Shown: one piece after another, positions 18,404 to 28,743 of the stretch
How positions within the stretch are numbered: the stretch's first letter is position 1
Layout of the letters: each line of letters starts with the position of its first letter
Assembly: GCA_963782475.1 (NCBI GenBank)
Contig: CAWAJW010000015.1
Span: forward strand, 186,001-250,000
DNA length: 64,000 nucleotides
Direction: 5' to 3'
Origin: CAVQBP01 sp963782475
GTDB lineage: Bacteria; Bacteroidota; Ignavibacteria; Ignavibacteriales; Ignavibacteriaceae
The notes under the pieces: model-generated
Database searches by the model: none
What the model saw: only the letters and a program-made list of their open reading frames with translations
What the model was told of the DNA's origin: nothing
Position numbers and translations under genes: made by a program

Positions 18404-20852
18404 ATGAAATTAAAATCGTGCAAATTCGAATTAATTATGATATTTCTTTTTACCGCTTTCATTTGTAAAGCAGGCGATATCATTATTAAAAATAATGCGG
18501 CGGATAAAGTAGTCGCCTTCGGTAATAATAAAATTATGATTACTCTTGATTATAATAGAAAATGTAATATCTCAGAATTAAATGTTAATGGACAAACTGT
18601 AATTTCCGGACCGGCCGGAGTTTACTCAGAAATAAAAACTGCAGCCGGTACATTTTCTACTCTTAAACTTACATCGGACCCGGCAATTAAGACCGGAGAT
18701 AATTTTGTAGATGTGAGCAATATAAAATATGGAAATAATGAAGAGACTGTCATTGAAAACTGGAAATTTTTAATTACCGGAAATGATATCAAATTTGACA
18801 TTGAAAGAAATTTTCTAAAATCCTTTAATATAGAAGAAGCCGGATTCCCTTCATTTAACTTCAATAATATAAATACCTGGAACGGTGCTTTCCTTGGATA
18901 TGGCGGGTTAGCCTGGTTTTATCTTTTTAACCGGAAGACTATGTACTTATGGTGTACATTCCGACCGCTCTATTTTCTGGAATAGTGAAACGGGAAATGC
19001 TCTTAAAGTTGCTGTTTTCGTTCAGGGAAAAGAAGCGGCAATGAAATACAGCCGCTCTAATGACGATAAGCTGATCTACAATATTTCTGTTTCCGACAGC
19101 GAATTAACCTGCCGTTATGAAGCTGAAAAAAGAAGCAGGTTTATAAGAGGGAAAACAGATGTTTGGGCTCCTTTCAAAGCTTCAAAAGGGAAGTATGTTC
19201 AAACTATTATCTTGTCTTATGTAGATTATAATAAAGAATATAACAGGGGTAATTTTGCCGGTGAAAATGGGAAACAGGTGACTAACTTATTAAATACCGT
19301 TGCAAGGATCGGGGTTATAGATAAAAAGCTCTTCGGAGGAAACAGCTGGCATACTCCATACGGCCCGATTTGCCTGCATGAACAGTATATTGCAGATTTT
19401 GCAATTGGAATTGATGATGATAGTTATATAGAAGGTTACAAACAATGTCTTGATTATTATCGCGATAATGCAATTCAGCCTGACGGAAGAGTATTAGCAC
19501 GCTGGGCTTATCTCAATGAAGATGCAATGCCGGGGACGGTTACAAAAGAAGGCTTTTACGAAGCACAATGGGGATATCTGATGGATTCAAATCCTGATTT
19601 TGTTTCCAACGTGGCGGAACTTTATAACATTTGCGGAGATTTAAAATGGGTTTCTAATTTCAAAGCAGCTTGTGAAAAAGCTTTAGACTATATATTAAAG
19701 AGAGATTCAAACGGTAATCACTTGGTTGAAATGATGACTGATTCTGAATCTGAAAAAAGAGGGAGTGATTGGATCGACATTATATGGGCTTCATACGAAA
19801 ATGCATTTGTTAATGCAAAATTATATTATGCACTTACTTTGTGGTCGGATGTGGAAAAACAATTAGATGATACCGTAAAAGCAGAATATTATTCCGATTA
19901 TGGAGCCGAACTTAAAAAAAGTTTTAACAAATCTACGGATGAAGGCGGCTTCTGGGATTCCAGGAATAAATGGTATATACACTGGCGCGATAAAGATAAT
20001 TCAATACATGGAGATAACCTGGTTATCCCTGTAAATTTTATGGCAATTGTATATGGCATTTGTGATGACTCAACAAGGCGCAGCGTTATCCTTGATAAAA
20101 TTGAAGAACAAACCAGCCATGAAAATCTTTTCTTCTGGCCGATTTGCTTATATCCTTATGCTGTCGGAGAAGGAAATGACTGGCAATTTCCTTTTCCTAA
20201 TTATGAAAACGGTGATATCTTTTTATCATGGGGAAGCATTGGTGTTGAAGCATATGCAGATTATAAACCTGATCTGGCATTAAAATATGTAGATAATGTT
20301 TTAAGCCGTTATGAAAAGGATGGTTTGGCATTCCAGAGATACGGAAGGATTAATCAGGATGGTTTAGGTGATGATATTCTCTCTGGAAACAGTCTCGCCA
20401 TTATCGGGTTATACAAAGCTATATACGGGATAAATCCTCTTTATAATAGGTTATATTTAAATCCGCACCTTCCCGAAAAATTATCGGGAACCGAGTTAAT
20501 TTATAATTTCAGGCAGGATAAATTAAAAATAGGACTATCCGTTAACAATTATTACATTTCAAATGCTCAGTTCAAAATAGGATCAAAAAGAGACTTTGGC
20601 TTTTATTCGAAAAAGAACGAATTGATTTATTTTAATGGAAAAGATGATGTTTATTCAATGAAGGTCCAAAGTTCTAAAAATTTAACTCTTGAAATATTGA
20701 ATTGGAATTCTAATGAATATTCCTGGAGCCAGTCTTCAACAGATAAAAATATAAATGATGTTGTTTATCAAATTAATCATCTTGAACCAAAAGCTTATTT
20801 TACCATTTCTATAAATAATAAAATGTTCAGCCGCATTAAGAAGCAGCACTAA
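18404..20852 (+). pseudogene. Secreted six-hairpin glycosidase-like protein with one frameshift
   Basis: The first frame (18404-18985) has a signal peptide (IFLFTAFICKAG) and a beta-sandwich N-terminal domain. The second frame, open from about 18940 to 20852, encodes a long helical domain of the (alpha/alpha)6 type. Visible segments include QPDGRVLARWAYLNEDAMPG, SDWIDIIWASYENAF and GDNLVIPVNFMAIVYG, then a C-terminal beta domain. One base near 18935-18950 joins them; the joined product would be about 815 residues. The fold suggests an alpha-rhamnosidase-like or related exo-acting glycosidase, but no family could be fixed. The next gene (20916) is co-oriented and probably functionally linked. 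A sequencing error is a real alternative to decay. Confidence 0.6.
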
Positions 20853-20861
20853 CGGCAGCCT

Positions 20862-20880
20862 GGCTTTTAATTTAAAAGCC
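20862..20880. repeat. Perfect 9-bp hairpin between the two carbohydrate genes
   Basis: GGCTTTTAA and TTAAAAGCC flank a single T. There is no T tract directly after, so it would be an attenuating or processing hairpin instead of a full terminator. Confidence 0.4.
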
Positions 20881-20915
20881 GGCGGTAATCCGGATAAAAT
20901 TCTAATAGAGAAAAA

Positions 20916-22652
20916 ATGATTTTTAACCAGTATGAAATTATACGTAATAAATTAAAAAAAAGTGACAGGCCGCAGTGTTATATCACTGTTTTCTGCATTG
21001 CCGGATTATGTTTTTTATCTTCTTTCATTATCAGGGATATTATTCCCAATCATAAAGAAACAAACATCAATAAACATCCCAGAATTGTAAACATTATAAA
21101 TTTTATTCGCTTATTAGAACCGAGAGATCCCAAAATTACAAAGGATCTCCTTTACGAGACGGTTGTAAAGCAAATTGCAATAATGAAAGAGTATAAGTTA
21201 AGAGGTACTTTCTTATTACAATACGATGCATTAATTGAACCAAGGTATCAAACATTGTTAAAAAATTTAGATACCAGTGAATTTGAAATAGGGGCATGGT
21301 GGGAAATCCCGCAGCCGATGGTTGAAAAAGCAGGAATGAAATGGCGGGGCCGCTATCCATGGGACTGGCGTGCAAATATTGGGTTTTCTACAGGCTATAC
21401 ACCTGAAGAGCGGGAGAAATTAGCAGATGTATATATGAAAGAGTTTAAAAATATTTTCGGATATTATCCCAGATCTGTCGGTTCATGGTTTATTGATGCT
21501 CACACATTGAATTATTTATACAAAAAGTATAAAATTATTGCCTCATGCAACTGCAAAGATCAATATGGAACCGATGGCTACACTTTATGGGGCGGATATT
21601 GGAGTCAGGCTTACTATCCAAGCAGAATAAACGCTTACATGCCTGCACAAGATAAAGTAAATCAAATACCGGTTCCTATATTTCGTATGCTGGGAAGCGA
21701 TCCAATTCGTCAATACGATAATGGTCTTGGAACAAAAACGCAGGGAGTAATTACGCTGGAACCTGTTTACAAAGAGGGAGGCGGGGATTCTTCCTGGGTT
21801 AATTGGTATTTTAAGGAATTTGTAAGTGGCGCCTGCATGGCATATGCTTATACGCAAACAGGACAGGAAAACTCTTTTACATGGGCTGCCATGTCTAAAG
21901 GTTTTGAAATCCAAATGCCGCTGATCGCTCAATTAAGAGATGAAAAAAAATTGAAAGTAGAAACACTTGAAGAATCCGGAAAATGGTTTAAGTCCCGTTT
22001 TGATGTAACACCTCCGACATCTGTAACTGTGAATGAAGATTTGGACGGGAGCGGCCGTAAAACTGTTTGGTTCGACAGCCGCTATTACAGGATGAATTTA
22101 TTGTGGCAAAACGGCCATTTGCGTTTCCGGGATATTCATTTATTCAATGAAAAATTTCCTTCAGCTTATGAGACAGAAAAAGCTGCTGTCAATGATTGCT
22201 CTTTTTTTACTCTCCCTTTTGTAGACGGATTCATTTGGAGTGATTCCTCGGAAATCGCCGGGCTTAGATTTAAAGCAATCACAGATGGAAAAGATCTATT
22301 GCTTGAAGGGGGAAGCCCGGTAATAACAGATTCAATTTCCGGCAGACTTCATATTTCCTGGCCGTTGAAGTCGTTTGACGGAACACTCGTAATGGATCTT
22401 GATGAGCGCCAGATAAAGATAGAAGTATTAAGTGGCAAACCTATTGATTGGTTTCTCGAATTGACAGTCTCCCACTATTCCAAGCTGCCTTTTCAAAGAG
22501 TAGAGCCCAGCCGGGTTGATTGTAAATTTGAGGGAATAAATTATTCGGTCACTGCTTTGCAGGGTACTTTTTCAAAACAGGACAAAGAAAAAATTTTTAG
22601 AATTAATCCTAATCACAATTCTTTGATCCTGAAATTTGACGGGAATAATTAG
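20916..22652 (+). CDS. Membrane-anchored deacetylase/glycosidase-like protein of unknown family
   Basis: The 578-residue protein has an N-terminal hydrophobic helix at about residues 24-42 without a clear cleavage site, so it is probably a membrane anchor. The following domain has a TIM-barrel-like pattern similar to NodB/GH57-type proteins: KLRGTFLLQYDALIEPRY, EIGAWWEIPQP, and FGYYPRSVGSWFIDAHTL. The last 200 residues are beta-rich. I do not recognise a specific family, and no complete catalytic set is evident. It follows the six-hairpin glycosidase-like gene by 63 bases, so joint action on one polysaccharide is likely. Confidence 0.55.
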   Translation: MIFNQYEIIRNKLKKSDRPQCYITVFCIAGLCFLSSFIIRDIIPNHKETNINKHPRIVNIINFIRLLEPRDPKITKDLLYETVVKQIAIMKEYKLRGTFLLQYDALIEPRYQTLLKNLDTSEFEIGAWWEIPQPMVEKAGMKWRGRYPWDWRANIGFSTGYTPEEREKLADVYMKEFKNIFGYYPRSVGSWFIDAHTLNYLYKKYKIIASCNCKDQYGTDGYTLWGGYWSQAYYPSRINAYMPAQDKVNQIPVPIFRMLGSDPIRQYDNGLGTKTQGVITLEPVYKEGGGDSSWVNWYFKEFVSGACMAYAYTQTGQENSFTWAAMSKGFEIQMPLIAQLRDEKKLKVETLEESGKWFKSRFDVTPPTSVTVNEDLDGSGRKTVWFDSRYYRMNLLWQNGHLRFRDIHLFNEKFPSAYETEKAAVNDCSFFTLPFVDGFIWSDSSEIAGLRFKAITDGKDLLLEGGSPVITDSISGRLHISWPLKSFDGTLVMDLDERQIKIEVLSGKPIDWFLELTVSHYSKLPFQRVEPSRVDCKFEGINYSVTALQGTFSKQDKEKIFRINPNHNSLILKFDGNN

Positions 22653-22655
22653 AGG

Positions 22656-22676
22656 AGACGGGATCCCCGGTTTTTT
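22656..22676 (+). terminator. Short GC-rich hairpin with T run
   Basis: CGGGATCCCCG followed by TTTTTT lies directly after the stop codon of the preceding gene and probably ends the carbohydrate gene pair. Confidence 0.55.
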
Positions 22677-22770
22677 ATTCAATTTCTTTGAAATTAATTT
22701 CCTTCCGTTGTTATTAAAGTAAGTGAGAATTAAAATGCGGCCAAAGCCTGCTGCCGAATCTTTTTAAATG

Positions 22771-22907
22771 AGAGCTGACCAAAAAGTAGCACGGATTAAC
22801 CGTTTGTATTTAAAGATTAGAAATCTGTGCAATAATAATTTACATATAAATAAAAATAAATAAATAATTATAAAATTTTCCTAAATATTTTGTTTTGGTC
22901 AGCCTCC
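22771..22907. repeat. MITE-like dispersed repeat, copy 1
   Basis: The left end (AG-AGCTGACCAAAA) is repeated in inverse orientation at 22893-22907 (TTTTGGTCAGCCTCC), giving imperfect terminal inverted repeats around a 110-base AT-rich interior. The first 60 bases recur at the right edge of the window (63939-64000), sharing AAAGATTAGAAATCTGTG and most of the sequence before it. There is no coding capacity, so it resembles a non-autonomous mobile element. The rest of the 22653-23061 gap shows nothing recognisable. Confidence 0.6.
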
Positions 22908-23094
22908 AATTGATAAAAATAATTTGAGAATAAAAAAGGATAGGAAAAAATAAAATGCTTTAGCCTTATAAATGAATTTATTTTGGACATATATAAATGT
23001 AATGCATCTTAGCCGCATAAATCTATCCTGAAAAAATTTTCTTTAGTAAATTTCAAGTTGTTTGATTATTTTTGAGCTTAAAATTTTTGCAAAG

Positions 23095-23778
23095 ATGGAT
23101 TTAAAGATTAAAGATATTGCTGATTTATTAAAAGTAAATGAAAAGACCGTTCATCTCTGGATAAAAGAAAAGAAAATTCCTTATCATAATATCAATCATC
23201 AGTATCGATTTAATAGAGCTGAAATTAATGAATGGATATTGAGTCATAATAATGAATTCTCATCCTCATTAATCAATTTAGGCGGAACAGGCAGATACAG
23301 CCTGGCATTACTTCTGGAAAAAGGAGGGATTATTTATGACATCCCCGGTTCCGGTGTTAAAGAAGTTCTAAAAAATGCAGTTACAAAAATATTAGCTCCT
23401 TCTAATTTATCAACAGAAGAAATACTCGCCGCATTGCTGAACCGGGAAGATTTAATGTCAACTGCAATTGGAAAGGGAGTAGCTCTTCCGCATCCCCGCA
23501 GCCCCATTGTTACTAATCCCGATAATGCCAATGTGACAATTTGTTATTTAAATACGCCGGTAAGCTTTGGAGCTTTAGACGGGGAACCGGTTCACACGTT
23601 ATTTATTCTTTTAACGGCCAGCCCTAAAATGCACCTGGAGGTTCTTTCAAGAATATCTTATCTCTGCCGGGATGAAAAATTTCTAAAATTGTTAAAAGAA
23701 AGAAGAGATAAAGAAACGATTTTGAATCTTGTTAAGTTTAAAGAATTGGAATGGTCGGGAATGGAAACTGGTAAATAA
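23095..23778 (+). CDS. HTH (excisionase/MerR-type) - PTS EIIA (PtsN-type) fusion regulator
   Basis: Residues 1-50 form an excisionase-like winged helix (IKDIADLLKVNEKTVHLWIKE). Residues 75-225 match a fructose/nitrogen-type PTS EIIA domain, with the phosphorylatable histidine at about residue 133 in GVALPHPRSP. Such proteins would read a phosphorylation state and bind DNA, but no other PTS component is in the window. ATG at 23095 is chosen over the TTG at 23062. Its TAA overlaps the next ATG as TAATG, so it is translationally coupled to the membrane-complex operon and probably regulates it, or senses for it. Confidence 0.85.
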   Translation: MDLKIKDIADLLKVNEKTVHLWIKEKKIPYHNINHQYRFNRAEINEWILSHNNEFSSSLINLGGTGRYSLALLLEKGGIIYDIPGSGVKEVLKNAVTKILAPSNLSTEEILAALLNREDLMSTAIGKGVALPHPRSPIVTNPDNANVTICYLNTPVSFGALDGEPVHTLFILLTASPKMHLEVLSRISYLCRDEKFLKLLKERRDKETILNLVKFKELEWSGMETGK

Positions 23779-25758
23779 TGATTTCTTACATTACCGGCTC
23801 GATTATATTCTTAGCCGGAGGTATAATTTCAATTTTTTTTAGTGAGAAAGCTAAGGCTTTTATCTTCTTATCATTTGCTCGTGTTAAGCCAATTCTTTAT
23901 TTTACCCGGTATATTTGCAGCTCTTAATGGAACATTTTATGAAACCGTTATCTCTTTTACAGATCCGATCGGCATTTCTTATTTTAGATTAGATCCTTTA
24001 TCCGCGGTATTTGCATTAATAATTTCTATCGGCTCTTTACTGGCAGCAGTTTATTCGATAGGATATATGAAAATGTATCAAAAAGACCGGGCTGCTCTTT
24101 CTTATTATTACTTCTTTTTAGGCTTAATCTCATTTTCAATGCTTCTTGTAGTAGTAGTCCAAAATTCTATCCTATTTTTAATTGCTTGGGAATTAATGTC
24201 GCTGGCTTCTTTTTTCCTTGTAATCTTTGAGAATAAAAATCAGGAAGTGCTTAAATCAGGAATTTATTATTTCACCGCAATGCAGATTGGTGCGGCTTTT
24301 TTGATCGCCGGGTTCAGCTGGGCATCAACAATATCGGGCTCATTGGATTTTAAATCATTTTCTTCTGCTTTTCATAGTACGGGCAGTAAAGGAATTTTAT
24401 TGTTCATACTTTTTTTTATTGGGTTTGGAATGAAAGCAGGGTTTGTTCCAATGCATACATGGCTGCCCCGTGCGCATCCTGCTGCGCCTACGGGAGTGTC
24501 GGCATTGATGTCCGGTGTTATGATTAAAACGGGAATCTATGGAATTTTAAGGATGCTTCTGTTTGTAGGAATACCAGATTTTAAATTAGCTTATGGTGTT
24601 TTTATCCTGTCGGTTGCTACAGGTATCTTCGGGGTTATGAATGCAATTGCACAACATGATTTAAAAAAATTACTTGCTTTTCACAGTATAGAAAATATTG
24701 GAATAATTGGAATGGGTATCGGACTGGGAATGCTTGGTCTTGCTTACGGAAATAACCTGATTGCCGCTTTTGGATTCCTTGGTGCATTTCTGCATACAAT
24801 AAATCATTTTACTTTTAAAAGTGTTTTATTTTACGGAACCGGAATAATTTATACCCAGACTCATACCAGAAGCATAGACAAGCTTGGAGGACTTGGAAAA
24901 TATCTTCCGCTGACTTCCATAATGTTTTTAATCGCATCACTGGCAATTACAGGTTTACCGATATTTAATGGATTTATAAGTGAATTTATAATCTACCTGG
25001 GTATGGCAAAAAGCTTTTCTGTTAATGTTCTTAATATGAACATTGCAGCTTTACTTGGGATTAGCGGCTTAGCTTTTATTGGTGCTATGGCTTTCCTCTG
25101 CTTTACAAAAGTATACGGCATCTGCTTTCTCGGATCTCCACGTTCCGATTTTAAGTCTTCACCAAATGAAAAAGAAACTGCACTTCTTTTACCTATGAGC
25201 ATCCTAACCATTGCAATATTTTTAATCGGAATGTTTCCCCTTTTTTTTATAAATATATTAGTTCACCCTGTCAGTCAGTTTATCCCAGTTAAAATTTTTG
25301 TTTTTCCGATCGATACAATATCAATATTTGGGGCGATTTCCATTTCCCTGACCATATTTGTAATAATGTTTCTTTTATTTTATTCCTTAAGAACTTTACT
25401 CTTAAGAAAAAAAGAAGTGAGAATTTTTAAAACATGGGATTGCGGTTATCAGGGTGAAAGCAGCCGTCTCCAATATACAGGCAGTTCATTTGCACATCCT
25501 TTTTTACAATTAGTTGCCGAACTAATTCCGCAGAAAGTTCAAATTAAAAGTGAACAGTTATTATTTCCAAAAGCAGCCTCATTGGAGAGTAATGCACAGG
25601 ATTTTTCAGAAAGGTATTTGATTCAGCCTTCTATCCGTTTTATAAATAAATTTATGAATTTGTTTTCATGGGTACAAAGCGGAAGAATGCAGCAGTATAT
25701 TCTCTACGGATTAATTTTTTTAATCATCCTTTTAATCTGGATACTGGGAATTGAGTAA
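23778..25758 (+). CDS. hyfB: HyfB/NuoL-like proton-channel subunit, frame interrupted at a T8 run
   Basis: This is a complex-I NuoL/Mrp-type antiporter-like membrane subunit with about 14-15 transmembrane helices. It keeps the key Glu in IAWELMSLASF and channel lysines in GFGMKAGF and MIKTGIYG. The family-conserved HTWLPRAHPAAPTGVSALMSG segment is also present. The natural start appears to be ATG 23778, overlapping the preceding stop, and encodes MISYITGSIIFLAGG. That frame must shift by one base at the eight-T run near 23833-23840 to enter the long frame, which alone would start at GTG 23842 and lack the first helix. The C-terminus has an extra helix and a soluble loop. The shift may be a sequencing error or slippage. 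Confidence 0.85.
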
Positions 25759-26675
25759 TGCTGAAATTATTAATGTTTATATTGTTAGCTTCTTCTCCTT
25801 TCTTTTTTACCGGGATAATTAATAGAATTAAAGCCCTTTGGGGTGGAAGAAAGGGTCCGTCTCTCTTGCAGAGCTATTATGATTTCTTTAAGCTGATCAA
25901 AAAAGGGGAAGTAATAAGCAAAACTACTTCATTTGTATTTTTAATTTCACCTTCTGTCAATATCGCATCAGTCTTTTTAGCTTTATTAATAATACCGGTC
26001 CCTTTTTTAGGCTCGGTAATTAATTTTCCGGGAGATTTTGTTTTATTTGCTTATATACTGGGACTCGGAAAATTCATGACTGTAATTGCAGCATTGGATA
26101 CGGGGAGCAGCTTTGAAGGGATGGGTGCAAGCAGGGAGGTTACTTTCTCTTCTATTGTTGAGCCTGCATTCTTCATTATAGTTGGTTCGTTATCTCTGAT
26201 TACGCACCAATTATCTTTTCAATCAATTTTTAATATTTTAAATGCGGCTGCAGGTTATACAATACTCATAAAAATATTATTTGTCGTTTCTTTATTCATT
26301 ATGCTTCTTACTGAAGGAAGCCGTATCCCTGTAGATGATCCGAATACTCATTTAGAGCTTACAATGATCCATGAAGTAATGATTCTGGATTATTCCGGAC
26401 CTGATCTGGCATTTATTCTTTATTCCTCTGCATTAAAAATGGTTATCATATCAATGCTGATTGCAAATTTATTAATACCTGCTTCACTCAGCCTGTTTGC
26501 TGCATGGCTCTTTTTCCTATTAATTATCACGATAATTTTTTCAGCGGTCGGTTTTGCTGAATCATTAATTGCACGTTCCAGAATTTCACATGTCCCTCAA
26601 TTTATTTTTATTATGACTGCTCTCTCATTAACTGCTTTTGCTGTAATTGCGTTCTTTTTATTCGGAGGATTTTAG
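25758..26675 (+). CDS. hyfC: HyfC/NuoH-like membrane anchor subunit
   Basis: The 305-residue protein has about eight hydrophobic helices and the conserved loop of HyfC/HycD and NuoH proteins, EGSRIPVDDPNTHLELTMIHE. It is rich in acidic residues and faces the electron-transfer arm and quinone or substrate cavity. An early GGRKGPSLLQSYYDFFKL loop is also conserved. Its ATG overlaps the previous stop codon (TAATG). In group 4 hydrogenases and complex I this subunit couples the peripheral arm to the antiporter-like subunits, and the same role is expected here. Confidence 0.92.
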   Translation: MLKLLMFILLASSPFFFTGIINRIKALWGGRKGPSLLQSYYDFFKLIKKGEVISKTTSFVFLISPSVNIASVFLALLIIPVPFLGSVINFPGDFVLFAYILGLGKFMTVIAALDTGSSFEGMGASREVTFSSIVEPAFFIIVGSLSLITHQLSFQSIFNILNAAAGYTILIKILFVVSLFIMLLTEGSRIPVDDPNTHLELTMIHEVMILDYSGPDLAFILYSSALKMVIISMLIANLLIPASLSLFAAWLFFLLIITIIFSAVGFAESLIARSRISHVPQFIFIMTALSLTAFAVIAFFLFGGF

Positions 26676-27310
26676 TGACCGATGTTTTAATTATACTTCT
26701 TGGTACAACCATGCTGTATATTTTTGCAGTGAGCAGATTAGAAGCATATGTTAAGACCTTATCATTGCAGGGTTTGCTTCTCTTTTTACTGGTTATTTGG
26801 GATATTAAACAGCTAAGCTGGATTAATGTAGCTTTCCTAAGCATAGAAACTCTTTTAATTAAATCTATAGCTATCCCGTTTTTTTTACTTACTGTAATAA
26901 GAAAGAATGAAATTAACAGGGAAGTTGAACCGTATATTTCGCAATTCTATTCACTATTGATTGCAAGTGCCATTTTCATATTCGGGTTTGTTGCTGCTTT
27001 TTGGGGAGCAAAAACCGGGAGTGAAATCAAGCCCCTCTACTTTGGCGTTTCTATTGTAATTATTGTTGCAAGTTTATTCTTAATTATTAACCGTAAAAAA
27101 ATTATAACCCATATATTATGCTATATGATGCTTGAAAACGGAATTTTTCTTCTTTCTCTTTCTGTTGCTAACGAAATGCCTATGCTGGTAAATATAGGTG
27201 TTCTGCTTGACTTATTTGTCGGGATCTATTTGTTCATCATTTTCTTTAATAAAATTCAGGAAATGTACGACGGGAATCATATTGATATACTTACCGAGTT
27301 GAAGGATTAA
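26675..27310 (+). CDS. hyfE: HyfE-like membrane subunit
   Basis: The 211-residue, mostly hydrophobic protein has about seven predicted helices. It matches the HyfE family, whose C-terminal part corresponds to NuoK: the segment HILCYMMLENGIFLLSLSV includes the conserved MxEN. It starts with GTG overlapping the previous TAG as TAGTG, a coupled arrangement. HyfE is found in hydrogenase-4 and Ehr-type complexes and is absent from hydrogenase-3. It would take part in proton movement across the membrane. Confidence 0.9.
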   Translation: MTDVLIILLGTTMLYIFAVSRLEAYVKTLSLQGLLLFLLVIWDIKQLSWINVAFLSIETLLIKSIAIPFFLLTVIRKNEINREVEPYISQFYSLLIASAIFIFGFVAAFWGAKTGSEIKPLYFGVSIVIIVASLFLIINRKKIITHILCYMMLENGIFLLSLSVANEMPMLVNIGVLLDLFVGIYLFIIFFNKIQEMYDGNHIDILTELKD

Positions 27311-27312
27311 GT

Positions 27313-28743
27313 ATGATTACTATTGTTCTTATTATCCCGGTTGTAATCGGCTTATTTACTATAACAGTAAAAAATAAAATTTTTAACCGTATTGCTTTGC
27401 TGGGCACTTCATTTATTTATGCAGCTGTTGTTTTTGCAGTTTGGTTTAAAATCGATTGGTATTGGCTTCCGGATTGGCTTCTTGAGTATTTCAGCTTTGA
27501 TAATATCGGATTATTTTTCTTCTCGGTGATGACCCTGGTTTTTATTGCCGTTTCCTTTTATAGTTTGTTTTACTTCGAAGAACATCAATTATCTCCCGAT
27601 AAAGAAGCTGTTTATGTTGCCGAAATTTTATTTTTTGTTGCCGCAATGACCGGAGTAATTCTTGCAACTCATCTGGCACTGCTTTGGGTTTTTGTTGAAG
27701 CTACTACATTAACAAGCGCACTTCTTATTTATTTTGAACGGAAAAAATCATCGCTTGAAGCAACTTGGAAATATGTTTACATCTGTTCAATCGGAATTGC
27801 ATTAGCGTTTGTCGGCATTATTATTCTTTCAATAGGCAGCAGAAGCTTTGATTCTTTATTCTTTAAAGATCTTTATGCAAATGCAGCAAGAATAAACCCG
27901 TTATGGCTAAAAGTATCCTTCGCATTTATTTTTATTGGTTTAGGTACAAAGATTGGAGTTGCTCCTTTACATGCCTGGCTTCCGGATGCACATTCCGAAG
28001 CTCCTTCACCTGTTTCGGCGCTGCTCTCAGGAACTCTGCTTAATTCGGCATTTTTAGGCTTACTCCGTTACCAGGAAATATTCATCCGGGCAAAATTGGA
28101 GAGCTTCTCAAATTTCTTCTTCTTATTAACCGGCTTTCTGTCGATAATGATTAGTGCAGTCTTTATGCTGCGGCTAAAAAATTATAAACGTATGCTTGCA
28201 TATTCATCAATTGAAAATATGGGGATATTATTTATCGGAATTACTATGGGTCCCGTAGGAATCTTTGCTGCTATGCTGCATACACTTTCACATTCAATAT
28301 CAAAGACATCTTTATTCTTAACTTCCGGCAATATTCTTAATTTATTTAAGAGTAAAAAAATCGAAGAAGTAAAAGGAATTCTAAAAAAAGATTCAATTAC
28401 AGGCTGGCTCTGGATCATATCTGTTTTTTTAATTATCGGAATTCCCCCCTCTCCGGTTTTTATAAGTAAATTTTTTATTATAAAAGCTTTTTGGATTAAA
28501 GGAATGGGCTGGCTTGCTGTATTATTTTTTTTATTCTTAATTATTGTTTCGTACGGCATGTGTACAGCAGTTTTCAATATGGTTTTCGGAGAAGACAAAT
28601 TAAATGAGATAAAAAATAAGAGGCTCTCTTTCTTTGCTTATACTCCGCAGATTATTTTAGTGATTATTTTATTTGTTCTCGGAATAAATCTGCCTGCCCG
28701 TGTTTTAGCATTGCTTAATGATGCAGCAGGATTTCTTAAATGA
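27313..28743 (+). CDS. hyfF: HyfF/NuoN-like proton-channel subunit
   Basis: This is a second antiporter-like subunit of 476 residues with about 13-14 helices. The conserved Glu is in LLWVFVEATTLTSALLI and the channel Lys in GLGTKIGVAPLHAWLPDAH, followed by SEAPSPVSALLSGTLLNSA. The order HyfB-HyfC-HyfE-HyfF is that of hydrogenase-4-type operons. HyfD is absent, so the complex has two antiporter-like subunits. It begins two bases after hyfE and overlaps the next gene by 26 bases. Confidence 0.92.
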   Translation: MITIVLIIPVVIGLFTITVKNKIFNRIALLGTSFIYAAVVFAVWFKIDWYWLPDWLLEYFSFDNIGLFFFSVMTLVFIAVSFYSLFYFEEHQLSPDKEAVYVAEILFFVAAMTGVILATHLALLWVFVEATTLTSALLIYFERKKSSLEATWKYVYICSIGIALAFVGIIILSIGSRSFDSLFFKDLYANAARINPLWLKVSFAFIFIGLGTKIGVAPLHAWLPDAHSEAPSPVSALLSGTLLNSAFLGLLRYQEIFIRAKLESFSNFFFLLTGFLSIMISAVFMLRLKNYKRMLAYSSIENMGILFIGITMGPVGIFAAMLHTLSHSISKTSLFLTSGNILNLFKSKKIEEVKGILKKDSITGWLWIISVFLIIGIPPSPVFISKFFIIKAFWIKGMGWLAVLFFLFLIIVSYGMCTAVFNMVFGEDKLNEIKNKRLSFFAYTPQIILVIILFVLGINLPARVLALLNDAAGFLK

